From Fremontodendron californicum (lineage: Eukaryota; Streptophyta; Magnoliopsida; Malvales; Malvaceae): 64,000 bases of DNA. Positions within the stretch are counted from its first letter, which is position 1. The number at the start of each line of letters is the position of its first letter. The stretch covers positions 5,791,501-5,855,500 of the forward strand of contig JAULJL010000005.1 in NCBI GenBank assembly GCA_030761205.1, read 5' to 3'. Shown piece by piece: positions 24,101 through 35,434 of this stretch. The position numbers were made by a program, and so were the translations under genes. The notes below the pieces were generated by a model. It was given only the letters and a program-made list of their open reading frames with translations, did not search any database and had not been told where the DNA came from.

Positions 24101-27100
24101 ATAAGATTAATATTAAAGCAGTAACCATACACCTTTCAGTCGATTCTTCCACCTAGTATGTCCGAGTTTCAGAGGCTTAGATGCAGGGTTGCCTTTCATG
24201 CACTCCAGTTTCGTCCTGAAATTCAGATCCTTGGCCGCCAGATGGTGGAGAGGTATAATTTCTATTTGCCTTTCTGCTAAAGTCTTAAGACACAGGAGTA
24301 CGAATGTAGAATATATGAAAGTAATCCATTGCTTAATCAAGATTTATCTGATTCCGTGTGCTACTCATCTTCTGTTTGTTAATGTGTCTGCAACCTATGT
24401 TACTCGGACTCAGGTGTGAGTGTCGGATATGGTATGTGTCCCACACGGGTATGTTCAATTTTTTTTCTAAGATTTCCATGTATTTGGAGGGTCTTTGGAG
24501 GATCATATCTTCATACCCGTGTCCGAATATGCGTCGGACATGGGTACTTCAAGAAAAATGAAGAGTTTGAGCAACATAGTCTGCAACTATACATACACAA
24601 GTATCATATGCCTACTTTTGATGAATCTGAGCTTTCTAATCTTCCCGCAGGCTACGAGCATGGGGACAACCTTTCCTAGCATATCATCCTGGTTTAGTAA
24701 AGGACACCTTGGCATATCATGGCTGTGCTGAACTTTTTCAGGTTGGCTTTTTATGCCTTTCCTTTCCTGCATCCTTGTCTAGCCTAAGTTGCATCTTTTC
24801 TTTATCCCCCCTTATCATTTATTTTTCCTAAAGTCTATAACAAATTCAACATTTGACATTCTTTCATTCTTTTGAAGTATTTTGCAAATTTAAAAAAAAA
24901 AAAGAAGGAATTCAATTGACATGTTTGTCCAGTTCTATGCAATTTTCATTACTTCACCTTGGAATTTGGTGCTTGTTGTAGGATGTTCATACAGAACTTG
25001 TGCAATACCGAAGGGCACAGATGATCAAGCAAGGGATCATTAGTGACGAACTAAGCGTTGACTCACACTTGCGCAGAGAAAATGGTTCATGTCCTCTCAT
25101 GCCTGAAGAGGTATGTTACAAATAGAATTCATTGTTGCAATGCTTTTGAAAGTTTTGTTGTGCCTTCTATGTGTTTATTTTTGCACAATTCCTTGATAGT
25201 CCCAACAATTTCCTTGTTTCTTTCCTTGCTGCAAGTTCTACTGAATGCTGGTTGAAATTTATATATCAAAATTTATGTGTCCTATTTGTTGAGTTTTTCT
25301 TTTTCCATAAAAAATTGTTGAGTTTTTATAATTTTCCAACCTCTAATAATGGGAGTGGACTACGATGAAAGTGGATTCTCAAGCATACTTTTACTGGTTC
25401 TGAATTGTAATTTGTTTGAAAGAATGGTGAGTAGCTCAGTGATCCCTTATGAAGGCAATGTTTCCAGGATCTGATTAGCCAAGCTAGGCTAGCAACATTG
25501 AAAATGAGGGAAATGGCTTTTAAAAAAAGAAATGCTAATTGCTTGTAATTTTATGCTTTATTAGCATACTATGTTACTCGGACTCGGGTGTGGGTGTCGG
25601 ATACGGGTATGTGTCCGGCATGAGTATGTTCAGTTTTTCTAAGTTTTTCCATGTATTTGGAGGGTCTTTAGAGGGTCATATCCCCATACCTATGTCTGAA
25701 TATGCATCGGACACGTTACTTCAAGAAAAATGAAGAGTCGGAGCAAAATAGTTAGCATATGTTGCAACAGCCTTGGAATCACATACATATTCAGTGATTA
25801 TAAATGTAACGCAGGACAGCAGGAGGAATACAATGGAGAGAAAAAAAAAAGGACTGAAAGTGTTGGGAAACAGTGGGAGAAAACGAGAGGGGCAGATATA
25901 AAGAACAACTGGGAAACAGAATTGATTCCAATGATCAAATGCCGTTATAACATTACCAAACTTTACTGATTATGGTTACGAAACATATTACCTTAATGTA
26001 AATAGGAAATCCGATCTAACCCTTTCAAAAGTATAGCCTAATAAGGGCTTAAGGTAGTCACAACAGTATTGGATTGTTGTGCTTCACTTATATTTGTTTT
26101 TTCCCGAATTTTTGCAGGTTGGACTTCTTATTCGTGCAATGGGCTATCCTTCTAAAACAATTATATACTTGGCAGGTTCTCAAACTTTTGGCGGTCAACG
26201 TCTTCTGATCCCTCTACGTGCTATGTTTCCAAACCTAGTGGATCGCACTTCATTGTGCAGCAAGACAGAGTTGTCGGACTTGGTTGGTCCTGAAACACCT
26301 CTTCCTCCAGATATTTTTCACCTACCTCGTCCAAAAAGTGAGCAAGAACTTAAAGAAGAGTGGAATAGGGCTGGTCCACGGCCCAGGCCCCTTCCTCCAC
26401 CCCCTGATAGGCCCATATATCAACATGAAAAAGAAGGCTGGTATGGTTGGATTACTGAGAATGATGAAGAACCGGACCCTTCACCCATGGATCTTAGGAT
26501 GCAAGCTCACAGGTTACTTTGGGATGCCCTTGATTATATAGTCTCCGTGGAAGCGGATGCATTCTTTCCTGGCTTCAGCAATGATGGGAATGGATTGCCA
26601 GATTTCTCAGGGTTGGTTATAGGACAGAGGTTGTATGAGAGGGCTTCTTCTAGAACATATCGACCGGACAGGTTTGATATAATTTGTCCTTTTTTTTTTA
26701 TGCTAAATTAGTTCATCTCTATATTTATGTCTGACACCATCTATTTTATTTTCTTCAAATAGGAAAACTATTGCTGCACTTTTTGACATTACTCGTGATG
26801 ATATGTACCATCCCAAGCATAATTGGACACTCTCAGCTAAGGAACATCTCAACAGAAGTTTGAGCGAAGATGGACTCATCAGGCAATCGCTGTTGTCAAA
26901 GCCGAACTCTTTTCTATCGCATCCGCTTCCTGAATGCTCTTGTAGAATTTCTTCTCTTGAAATCATAAAACAAGTAAAAGGCAAAGATGGCAGGTTTTTA
27001 TATGGAGACGAACAGGAGTGCCCCAAATGGATGCAATCAGCTGGGGCTGAAGGGTTTAGAAATGATGACACTGAATCGTCTGAAGACGATAATGATGCGG

Positions 27101-27189
27101 TTGAACAGCTAGAACGCGACGGTGCTGATTTGACTAGTAGCTTAACTTCACTGATTGATCATGATGAAGAATGGGATCCTAATGACTAA
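21110..27189 (+). CDS. O-fucosyltransferase-family protein (GDP-fucose protein O-fucosyltransferase-like)
   Basis: Ten exons: 21110-21274, 21375-21459, 22515-22585, 22667-22755, 22833-23076, 24140-24252, 24651-24741, 24982-25110, 26118-26671 and 26763-27189. All junctions are GT-AG and the frame is kept, giving 655 residues. The N-terminus has a short basic stretch then one hydrophobic segment (about residues 9-27), the layout of a type II Golgi membrane protein. Family landmarks include GGFEKIRSS with ICDLVTISRLLNATLVIPEI, then LRCRVAFHALQFRPEI, RAWGQPFLAYHPG, and GSQTFGGQRLLIPLRAMFPN in the C-terminal Rossmann half. The last 60 residues are acidic. Plant members are Golgi enzymes or putative enzymes using GDP-fucose or related sugars in glycoprotein or pectin synthesis; the exact acceptor cannot be read here. 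Introns 6 and 8 each carry a CTATGTT-family MITE. The 3' leader-out region continues to about 27600. Confidence 0.9.
24395..24579 (+). mobile_element. CTATGTT-family MITE, copy 1 (intron 6 of the fucosyltransferase gene)
   Basis: 185 bp starting CTATGTTACTCGGACTC and ending GAGCAACATAG, between perfect 8-bp repeats TCTGCAAC (24387-24394 and 24580-24587). Subterminal words GTGTCGGA and its inverse are present. It lies wholly inside an intron. Confidence 0.9.
25569..25751 (+). mobile_element. CTATGTT-family MITE, copy 2 (intron 8 of the fucosyltransferase gene)
   Basis: 183 bp between perfect 8-bp repeats TTAGCATA (25561-25568 and 25752-25759). Same orientation as copy 1 and close to it in sequence, including the internal TTTGGAGGGTCTTTGGAGG-like block. 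Confidence 0.9.
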
Positions 27190-27639
27190 CCGGATTTACA
27201 GACGATACATTTTCCTCTTTATATCATCAACTGGTGGAATTCAGTTTACGGTGAATTCTTCTGGAATGAAAATTTCCGGGACACGAGGGTAACATCCAAA
27301 ACCATTCTTTTATTTCACAGTTCCAGGTCTAATCTTTTGAGATAAATAAGTAGCCAAATTTTGTCTTTCTGAGTAGATTCATTCAAGCAATTCTCCAGTC
27401 ATAGAAACCAAAGAGTTATTTATGTCTTATACATCAAAGTTTTTCTAACATGAGAACAGTGGAAAGATTTGATGCAGTGATGAATTACAGCCTGCAGCAT
27501 AAAAAAAATGCCTCTTTATCTCATTCAGAAGCTAAAGCATTGGGAGAGAAGCTAAAACCCATTGCTGTAATCTTTGAGGTGCTGCAATATTTTCAACTGC
27601 TTTTTTTTTTTTTTTTTCCTGTTAAAAGAGTGTAAATTT

Positions 27640-28485
27640 GCATAGAGAAAGGATGTCAATGAGATAGTTTTGTTATGACAATTCTTTTACTATGTGATTA
27701 GTTGGATTTTTTAACATTTTTTTTTTAGTGATTAAAGGCAAATATTGTTAGAAAAAAAACATTTTGGTCTGTCATTTTACCCAGCTAAGTTAAGTTGCTT
27801 TGATCAATGCCTGATCTCTATGTAAACTTGAAGAGATTAGGTTTGTCAATGGATGTTGTTTCAGATGGTTTTTGCCCAAATGAATTATTATTATTATTTT
27901 TGAATATCAATACCAATAATCCCTAAACAAAGAAGAATATAGAAAAAATAGATATAAACTTCGATCATGAAAAGCTTGTTAGCATAGGTGTCAATCGGGT
28001 TGGGCGCATATTAGGTTGGTTTTAGTCATTTTAAGTCGAAGAAATTTTGGATTGTTTTGAATTCGAATCGGTTTGAATTTTGATCATTTCAAGTTTTACG
28101 CTCGAATTTGAATTATTTTAGATTTAAATTATTGAATTTTAAAATTAAATCATACAAGTACTATCAATTAACACAATAATATTTTGATGTTTTCACCATC
28201 CAAAATGATCACTCAAATTTTCAATGTTTATTTTCTCATTATTAAAACAAATAAAAATTGAAACCACATCTGTACACAAATCAAGCAAGACCATAATATT
28301 ATATTTTTATATCAAAAGAATATTATAAAATTATAAATTTTCAATATTCAACCAACAAAGACACGAGAGAAAGGGGGATTTGTAATTATAGACCTCAAAT
28401 CATGAACAACAGCCGAGACAGAAAGATCATTGACCCAATTCATATATATTTTATACATAAAAAACAAATTAATGACACACACAAC
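27640..28485. other. Intergenic DNA between convergent genes
   Basis: The fucosyltransferase gene (plus) and the syntaxin gene (minus) converge here. The first part is probably 3' untranslated sequence. A GC-richer patch at 27985-28110 with AATCGGTTTGAATTTTGA-type words resembles a MITE end, but I see only one clear end. No gene is supported. Confidence 0.5.
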
Positions 28486-28490
28486 ACAAT

Positions 28491-31400
28491 CTATGCACCT
28501 TTGTTGCTGCTCCAGGGCTTAAGCACAGCAACCACCATAATTACAACAAATATGAGAAGGATGATGATAGCCATGCACATCCACTTCCTCGAGTTCTTCT
28601 GTAGCTTCTTCGCCTTTTGCAGCGCGGTATTCCCCGACTGCACATGATCTACTGCGTTCGAGACCTGAAATTTTTGAAACGATGAGGGAAAAAAAAAGGG
28701 TTTAATTTGCAAGGTTTAAGGGTCCTTAATGTCTTTGATCAAAGATTCTATAGAAGAAGAGTTCAATTACCTGAGATTCTATGTTGTCTAGCATGTCTCC
28801 TTGTGCATCAACCAGCACCGCCATATCCAAAAATATCTGCATAAGGAACATTACTAATTATGTATTCCGAAAATACGTCCTCTCCATATGTGATCTTCAA
28901 TGCAACTTCGTTCCTATGGTGATCTGTATTTTCATGCATCTGCTCGTATTTTGCACGAATGCACGTATTTAAAACATTTCTGAAGTTTCAAAGATCCGAA
29001 AATTGAACATCCCCAATTCATAATAAACTCACGTTCAAGTCCGTATGGGTAGTATATATGCTTTTCACCATGACATTCAAAAGCAATGATGCTTAGGACT
29101 GTACTTTTAAGGTTTTTTGGAAGTACAAGCATAGCCCTGGATTTAAATTTTGATATTTTGATTATTTTGATCGAACTGATGCACCTCAAGGCAACAAACA
29201 GATTAAGTACCTGTTGTAACTCAAGAAGCTTTCTCTCCAAATCTTTTACTGCTTCATGGCGCTCGTGAATTTCGGACACAGTGTTCATTATCTGCAAATA
29301 CACCAAACATTAATTTAGCCATAACCAATTTCTAATCACTTATATTCCACCAAACCACAGTCCTTCTAAGTCCAACAAGGTAAGTGTCACCGCAGCTTTA
29401 GAAGAGATAGAAGAGAATACTGAAAATCAGTCCTCAAGCAGTCAAATGAAAGTTTAATTTTGAAACTCTAAAATAGTTTATATCATATACTTCCAATAAA
29501 TTCTACAAAACAAAGAAGGTTTTCGGGATGAAAGACAAATATTAGCTTCCTGAAATTGCTCATGTAAGAAAATACTATTAGTATCAAGGAAGAAATAAGG
29601 AAAATTAAGACAAACCTGGCCTCGTCCATGCTCCTGAATTGCTTTCTGGAATATTTGTTCGCTATCTCCAGTCTCAATCAATTTTTCAATTGTCTGTACA
29701 ATGCTGAACAATCAGATATGAGCTAAATAGGATAGAGAATTATTCATAATATCAGGAGTGAAGCATATCATACCTCTTCATCTGGTATTGTGCCTGTCAC
29801 TGAAATCATCATAATAACGAATGCAGATAAATATTAGCTCCATATCATGCAATATTATAGCAATTAATAAGTATCAGGTTAGCATCTTAACCTGTGAAAA
29901 CACGTCGCTCAACAACATCTCGATACTCTTGATGGATTGTTTCCCTAAGAGTCTGCAATAGTAAATACAAAGAACATAGTAAGGTTAAAAAAATAAGAGA
30001 ACCGGCAGAGCAAATAAATAACATCTTAAAAGATCTATCTGACCTACCTGAAATTCAGTCATTTTGTCTTTCAACTTCTTTTTCACAGCACTGCAACAAA
30101 AAGACGGCTGTTATATGAACAGATACAAAATATGATAAAATCCCATCAAGCCCAAAAGCTTGAAAAAGCATTTCAAAAGAGGTGGAAACAAAATTGGCCA
30201 TATAATTTTAAGATCATTCCTAGCTTCTTTTTTTTTTTTTTTCTTTGGGAAACTATGAGTTAAGAAACAGTCACTTCTCTTTTTAATACAGCCCTAATCA
30301 TGAACCAGAAGTAGTGACTAGTTTAAACAATGAAACATGGCGCAAAAACAAGCTTCCGGAACTGAAGACTACATTCGCTCCATAAGCCCCTTCCAAGCAA
30401 AGATATAAAAATGCTTTTAGATATAATATGCTAACACACATGTTCCAATATTATAGAAAGCTTCGCCATTATAGCTTCAGCAATGAATACAAATAAAATT
30501 TAGTTTTTTGTTTTATATTTCTCGTTAATTTAACAAAATAAAACAGAAATAACATTTTATACTACCACCAGTCATCCACATTGCAAGAAATAAAGTAGAA
30601 CCAATCATTTCTTTTGAAATATAAACAAAAAAGGTAGCAGCCATGGATCCTTAAAACCTGTGTCAGATTTCATCAAACTAATCATGGCAGCAAAAATAAA
30701 ATAAACTGACTTCTGCTAAAGCACATTTTAGATCCACGTTACTAGTACTCATAAGTCCTAACAGTTTTGATCATATATTAAAAGGGAATACAAAACAATA
30801 AAAAAAGGATGGTATATTACAGAGTTGTTGCCGTCCTCGACCGGTCTACGCCTGTTCCTTTTCCGCATCCAGGCTTCTGCCTATTGGCTAAATTCTGACC
30901 AACATCAAGAAATGAAATGAGGAACCTATGGACTGCAAATAACCAAAATAAAAGCAGTAAGTAGCATTACCTCTCTGTCCAATTCATCAATTTTCCCCTT
31001 TATAAAACGAGATATTTTTCCAACTTCATCGACATCTTTCTCCATTCGCTGCTTGATAGCTACAGATGATAACAGCATCCATCATGGGCATTAATTCAAA
31101 ACAGCTTAACCAAAATTCAAGTACATGAAGAATAGGCTTTTATATATTCTCATTAGCAAAGTGATAAAATAAAATAAAAAAAGATACAAGCACAGGCCTC
31201 ATCATTTGTTTTTCCTGCAGCTTTTACTGAAACTATGAATGTAAGAGAAACATACAACAGACTTTTGCTTACATTTCATGGGAGGAGCCTTAGTCACTGC
31301 CTTTGACTCCTCATTTGCATCCTGCATACAATATTTGAAAGAAAATGACATCAGAAGAACATCTTAATCACTATTCTATACAGTTGCTTCCAAGATTCAT

Positions 31401-33244
31401 CACTTACAAACCATCCCCGCAATTATGTTGGGCAAGTTTCAACTGTTAAGTATCAACCAATGTACAATTATCTTGGGCATGGATTCATGAAACAAGAAAT
31501 GGAAATACTTAGCAAAATTACACTGGAATTCAACAACCTAGAATAGATTCCTTCACAATCTCGCATTTTAGGTCTTATGGCTAGAGAGACAGAGTAGGAT
31601 CCTAGTGCTTTTACATTGCAGTCCTATTAAAAATCATAGAAACAATACTAAAGCTAAACAAACTTTAAATCGGGACGGGGGGCAAAAGATTAAATATATC
31701 AAAGCTCAAGAAAGATCCAAACAAAAATTTTAGCTCTTCTTCCATATTAGTCTAGTGCTTCCATACGGAGGATTAAAAAACTGAGGAATCCTCAAGGTTT
31801 CAGTCAGTTTTGAGAAGAATTATATTGAACATTTTCTAAAATTCATAGTAGTATGCAAAACATTCTAGACAGATACCTTGAGGATCTTGAAGCTTTGATA
31901 TAATATAAGGAATAGGAAAAGATATTAAATCAGATACCTGAAGCTTTTTGAGTAGCTTATCCAGCTTCTCATATTGTTTATCTATCTCTTGAACCTGGCA
32001 AAGAAAAAACAAATTATGAAAGCAGTGATTCAAGCTAGACTATACCATAACGAAGAATTTAACTCAAAGGGAAGAATAAATATTAAGAGATGAAACACAA
32101 AGAGAAAATAAAAGTTGCAATTGCAAATCGAATATACTTCTGCTTAGCTTACAAAGGACAATTATTACATGAAGAAGTCTACAACACCTTTTTAAAGAAA
32201 TTTTGAAGGCCCAGTTCTCCGGAATTCATTCCTAACTCGATATCTCCACCTCGGGATCCGTGACCTCGAGGGATCTCAAATGACTCCTGCAACAAATACA
32301 AAACAAGTAAGCTATGTTGATCCGACTGTTCATTTTTTTTTGAAATATTCGTGTCTGACATATATCCGGACATGGGTATGAGGATATGATCCTCCAAAGA
32401 CCCTCCAAATATATGAAAATCTTGAAAAAAAAATTGAACATACTCGCGTCGGACACATATCCATATCCGACACTCACACCCGAGTCCGAGTAACATAGCA
32501 AGTTAGTGCAACTAGAATCAACCAAGCCATGCTAAAAATTACTAAAGCATAATTCAAGAAGGACAAGATCATCTGGTCATTCTAAACAAACCAAGAATTT
32601 ATAAAGATAGCCATCTGAAAATATCCCAATTATAACTAAAAGCAATTTTTCTATTGACACCAAATTTAAACATTATATAACACAACAAGTTCGCGCTTAG
32701 TTTTTTCTTTTAAAAAAAAGAAAGAATGCAAAGTACATTCTTTTACAAGCTTAAGCTATAAGTTCTTCTGATCTTCTTCAACTCCTAAAACTAATTAATT
32801 AATTAATTTTTATTTAAAATAAATTTCTAAATAGATTCGATTCCTGCTTAATTAAATCATTTTCTATTAACCCTTTTTTATAAATAAAAAAAAAAAATTA
32901 GCTCACTAGTGTCCTAAACAATAAGATTCAGCACCCAAAATTCGTAATTCACTTATTTTTCCTCCATTTTCACAGCATCCAAACAGAAAGAAGAAGAAAA
33001 ATTAAAATCCCCCAAACATTAATTTTCTTTTCCTTTGTTAAACACGATCCAAATAAAATTAACAAAATGCAGCTATCGTAATCAATAAAAAAATCTTGTA
33101 TCAAAACAAAAACCAACACAGGCAAGCAAACGAAACTAAATAAATAAATACAAGAATTCGAAAAGAACACCCCTCCCCCCCCCCCCCAAAAAAAAAAAGA
33201 AAGAAAAGAAAACATCAAAATGTTACCGTTAGAAGGTTGTTCAT
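28491..33244 (-). CDS. SYP132: Plasma-membrane syntaxin (Qa-SNARE), SYP132 type
   Basis: Thirteen exons on the minus strand: 33244-33227, 32286-32188, 31994-31938, 31321-31273, 31059-30971, 30894-30821, 30090-30048, 29952-29892, 29799-29774, 29693-29616, 29291-29211, 28836-28771 and 28664-28491. All have GT-AG borders and join in frame to 304 residues, the length I recall for Arabidopsis SYP132. The first exon encodes only MNNLLT. The Habc region spans roughly residues 30-160, the SNARE motif about 207-269 with the central-layer glutamine in DAQGDMLDN (about residue 237), and a tail anchor (about 276-296) follows RKW. SYP132 is the general secretory Qa-SNARE at the plasma membrane and the cytokinetic plate, pairing with SNAP33/NPSN11-type and VAMP72 partners. 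Assignment to SYP132 rather than SYP131 is by recalled similarity. Intron 1 carries a MITE and a C-tract/A-tract near 33170-33200. Confidence 0.93.
32312..32498 (-). mobile_element. CTATGTT-family MITE, copy 3 (intron 1 of the syntaxin gene)
   Basis: 187 bp in reverse orientation relative to copies 1 and 2, i.e. sense relative to the minus-strand host gene. Flanks CAAGTAAG (32304-32311) and CAAGTTAG (32499-32506) match at 7 of 8. Confidence 0.88.
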
Positions 33245-33376
33245 TGTGGAAAGCTGAATAAGACTCAACGAAGCTTCAAAGAGAATAAACCAAAAATTGA
33301 GAAAGCTAAAACGAGATTATAAAAAGATCCAATATAAAATGTGATTAATTAATATTGAAATTAATTAATTATTATT

Positions 33377-33411
33377 AAGACCTGGTTTTAATTTTAAAAA
33401 AACCAGGTCTT
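33377..33411. other. Perfect 13-bp hairpin in the syntaxin leader or promoter
   Basis: AAGACCTGGTTTT at 33377-33389 is followed after 9 bases by its exact inverse, AAAACCAGGTCTT at 33399-33411. It lies about 135-170 nt upstream of the syntaxin start codon. Depending on the true transcription start this is a leader stem-loop or a promoter palindrome. Confidence 0.7.
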
Positions 33412-33413
33412 TT

Positions 33414-33422
33414 TTAGGGTTT
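33414..33422 (-). promoter_or_regulatory. Telo-box upstream of the syntaxin gene
   Basis: On the minus strand the nine bases read AAACCCTAA, the plant telo-box found near starts of genes active in dividing cells. It adjoins the hairpin at 33377-33411. A growth-linked role would suit a cytokinesis syntaxin, but this is inference from one short motif. Confidence 0.4.
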
Positions 33423-33499
33423 CAAATTTTTTTCTTTTTCTTCTGTGAATTTTAAGAGAGAAAATGGAGAAATTAAAGAGAGGGAGAGATCTGTTTCAG

Positions 33500-35142
33500 A
33501 AAGCGAAGCAGCTACAGGAAAGGAAACGTGGAGACAGGTTATTAAGTGTGTTGAGTTGTAGGGAATTATTTAATCATGGACGTTGAAATTTAAGGTCCCC
33601 TGATTTGATGGATGATTAACGGCGATTATTGTCAGGATTTAAGGAGGGTGATTAGATACGGTTATAAGATGAGAAACCTTATGTAGTTTCTCTTATGTCT
33701 TGCTGTTTGGTTTCTTTCTTTAGGCGGAAACTGGAAACGTTGGCTTTCCTTGCCTGTAAATTCTTTCAATTTACACATTTGCCCTTGATAGCTTCAATTT
33801 TTGGCGCGCCCGCCAGGTTGGAGAACAAGGATACAGCTAGACATTGTATTTCACACCGTATAAAAATACGATTGGAATACATATCATACCATTATATAAT
33901 ATTGACTATACAAATCCCTCAAATATTGACACATGTATTTTTTTTTTTGTTTCAAAGGATAATACAGCACATTTTTTATAACCCGGTTAAAAATTTCCAT
34001 TTGTTAAAAGTTTTATTAACTTTATAAAGAAAAAGGCTAATGAAGATGCTTATTAGTTTGCTGATATCTTGAGAATTACCCCATGTCATATCATTTGTTG
34101 TCAATCAGTGTTAAAAAAAAGTTGGATCAGATCGATCGATCGGATTGATTAAACTGGTGACCTATTTGGTCCGATGCAAATTATAAAATCGAGAATTTTT
34201 CGAATAGGTAAAAACTCAGAATAGCCCAAAAAATCGATTTTAAACTTGTTTTGTTTAAAAAATTTATTGTATGTGATGAGATTTGAACATTTAACCTCTT
34301 AAATCTATATTAAAGATCATACTATTTTTAAATTTTATTAAATATTTAATATATTTAATACTTAATTAATATTTAAATTACTTATTTAATAATTGAATTC
34401 TTTTTTTAATGCAATCAATAGGACTGATTGAACCGGTAATCGAAGGTTTCATCGGTTTGACTTTCAATTCGGTTTTTTAAACATTGTTGTCAATTGTTTT
34501 GCTACAATTTTTAATATTCCTTTTACTTTGGGTAAACGATGAAATCGATAAATGTAATTAAATATTGCAGCTGTTATAACTTTGATAAGAATTAGAAAGT
34601 TGCTGCTAAGATCTACAATTATTGTACTAGACAATTTAATTTTGAGAGAGATTAATAAGAATGGAGTTATATAAAAAATCATAAAATCAAAAAGCTTTAG
34701 AATAATTAGTTGATAAATTTTAATCAATGAAAGTATATATATTTTATAAAATAAAAAAATTAAGAACCCGAACGAAGTCGAGAAAGTTTTTTAGTAATAA
34801 ATATAAAATGATATATTTAATATACGTATAAAATTTTTAATTAATATTTTAATATATTTAATAATTTTTATTATATTTATATAATTTATAAAAAATATAA
34901 AATACTATATACATATATGAATTTTAATGTTTATAAACATATTATGAAGTAGTGATATATTAATATGATATCAAGGTGTTAATTTTTTCCTTTTTTTTTG
35001 ATATTTTCATGGGGTTTTTCTTGAAAAAAAATTATTTAAAGTTTGAAATTTCATATGCATAACAAGATATAACTATATTCATTTTCCTTTATCAAAATTT
35101 AGATTTTAATTTATAATTATCAAATCTTATTCATTATAAGAT
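33500..35142. other. Syntaxin upstream region and intergenic DNA
   Basis: Promoter sequence for the minus-strand syntaxin gene lies at the left. A hAT-like MITE occupies 34106-34486. The rest up to the copia insertion is AT-rich without supported genes. Confidence 0.5.
34106..34486. mobile_element. hAT-like MITE with CAATGTT/AACATTG ends, copy 1
   Basis: 381-bp element starting CAGTGTTAAAAAAAAGTTGG and ending GGTTTTTTAAACATTG, between perfect 8-bp repeats TTGTCAAT (34098-34105 and 34487-34494). Internal landmarks GATCGATCGATCGGATTG and GATGAGATTTGAACATTTAA are shared with the other copies. This family is distinct from the CTATGTT family. Confidence 0.9.
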
Positions 35143-35147
35143 GTTTT

Positions 35148-35404
35148 TGTTAAATATCAAAACTGAAACTGAAAATAAGCAATAGATATTGAAGAAGAAA
35201 CTTGTGTATTGAATTGAAAGATAATTGGCTTTAAATAGCCTTACACCACAACTACTTCTCAGAAACATGAGCTAGAGAACAATATCAAAACAAACCTAAA
35301 AAGGAGGAACAACATCCCTACAGATTTGAACAACCTAACAACCATGATTCCTAGTTAATAGGACTTATGAACAGAAAGAAAACAAATACCAACTAACTTT
35401 AACA
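35148..35404 (-). repeat. 3' LTR of the copia element
   Basis: 257 bp with intact TGTTA...TAACA ends. In element orientation it is the downstream LTR, directly after the polypurine tract. Confidence 0.95.
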
Positions 35405-35416
35405 CTCTCCCTCAAA
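35405..35416 (-). other. Polypurine tract of the copia element
   Basis: In element orientation TTTGAGGGAGAG directly precedes the 3' LTR, the expected plus-strand priming site. Confidence 0.85.
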
Positions 35417-35434
35417 CTAAATGCTTGTAAGCAA

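Noticed and set aside
24416..24679. Open frames within the MITEs (also near 25539, 32179 and 42542)
   Set aside because: The same peptide words recur at each MITE copy because the element itself is repeated; the elements are 166-187 bp with no coding role.
27450..27635. 61-residue frame downstream of the fucosyltransferase gene
   Set aside because: It falls in the probable 3' untranslated region and shows no family resemblance.
32178..32525. Frames joining syntaxin exon 2 with MITE sequence as an alternative protein
   Set aside because: The long minus-strand frame reads from the MITE into exon 2 only because the intervening intron end happens to be open; the conserved first exon at 33244 and canonical splice sites give the family-typical N-terminus.
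33695..34027. 110-residue plus-strand frame upstream of the syntaxin gene
   Set aside because: It lies in the syntaxin's upstream DNA, becomes AT-rich low-complexity halfway and has no recognisable motif.
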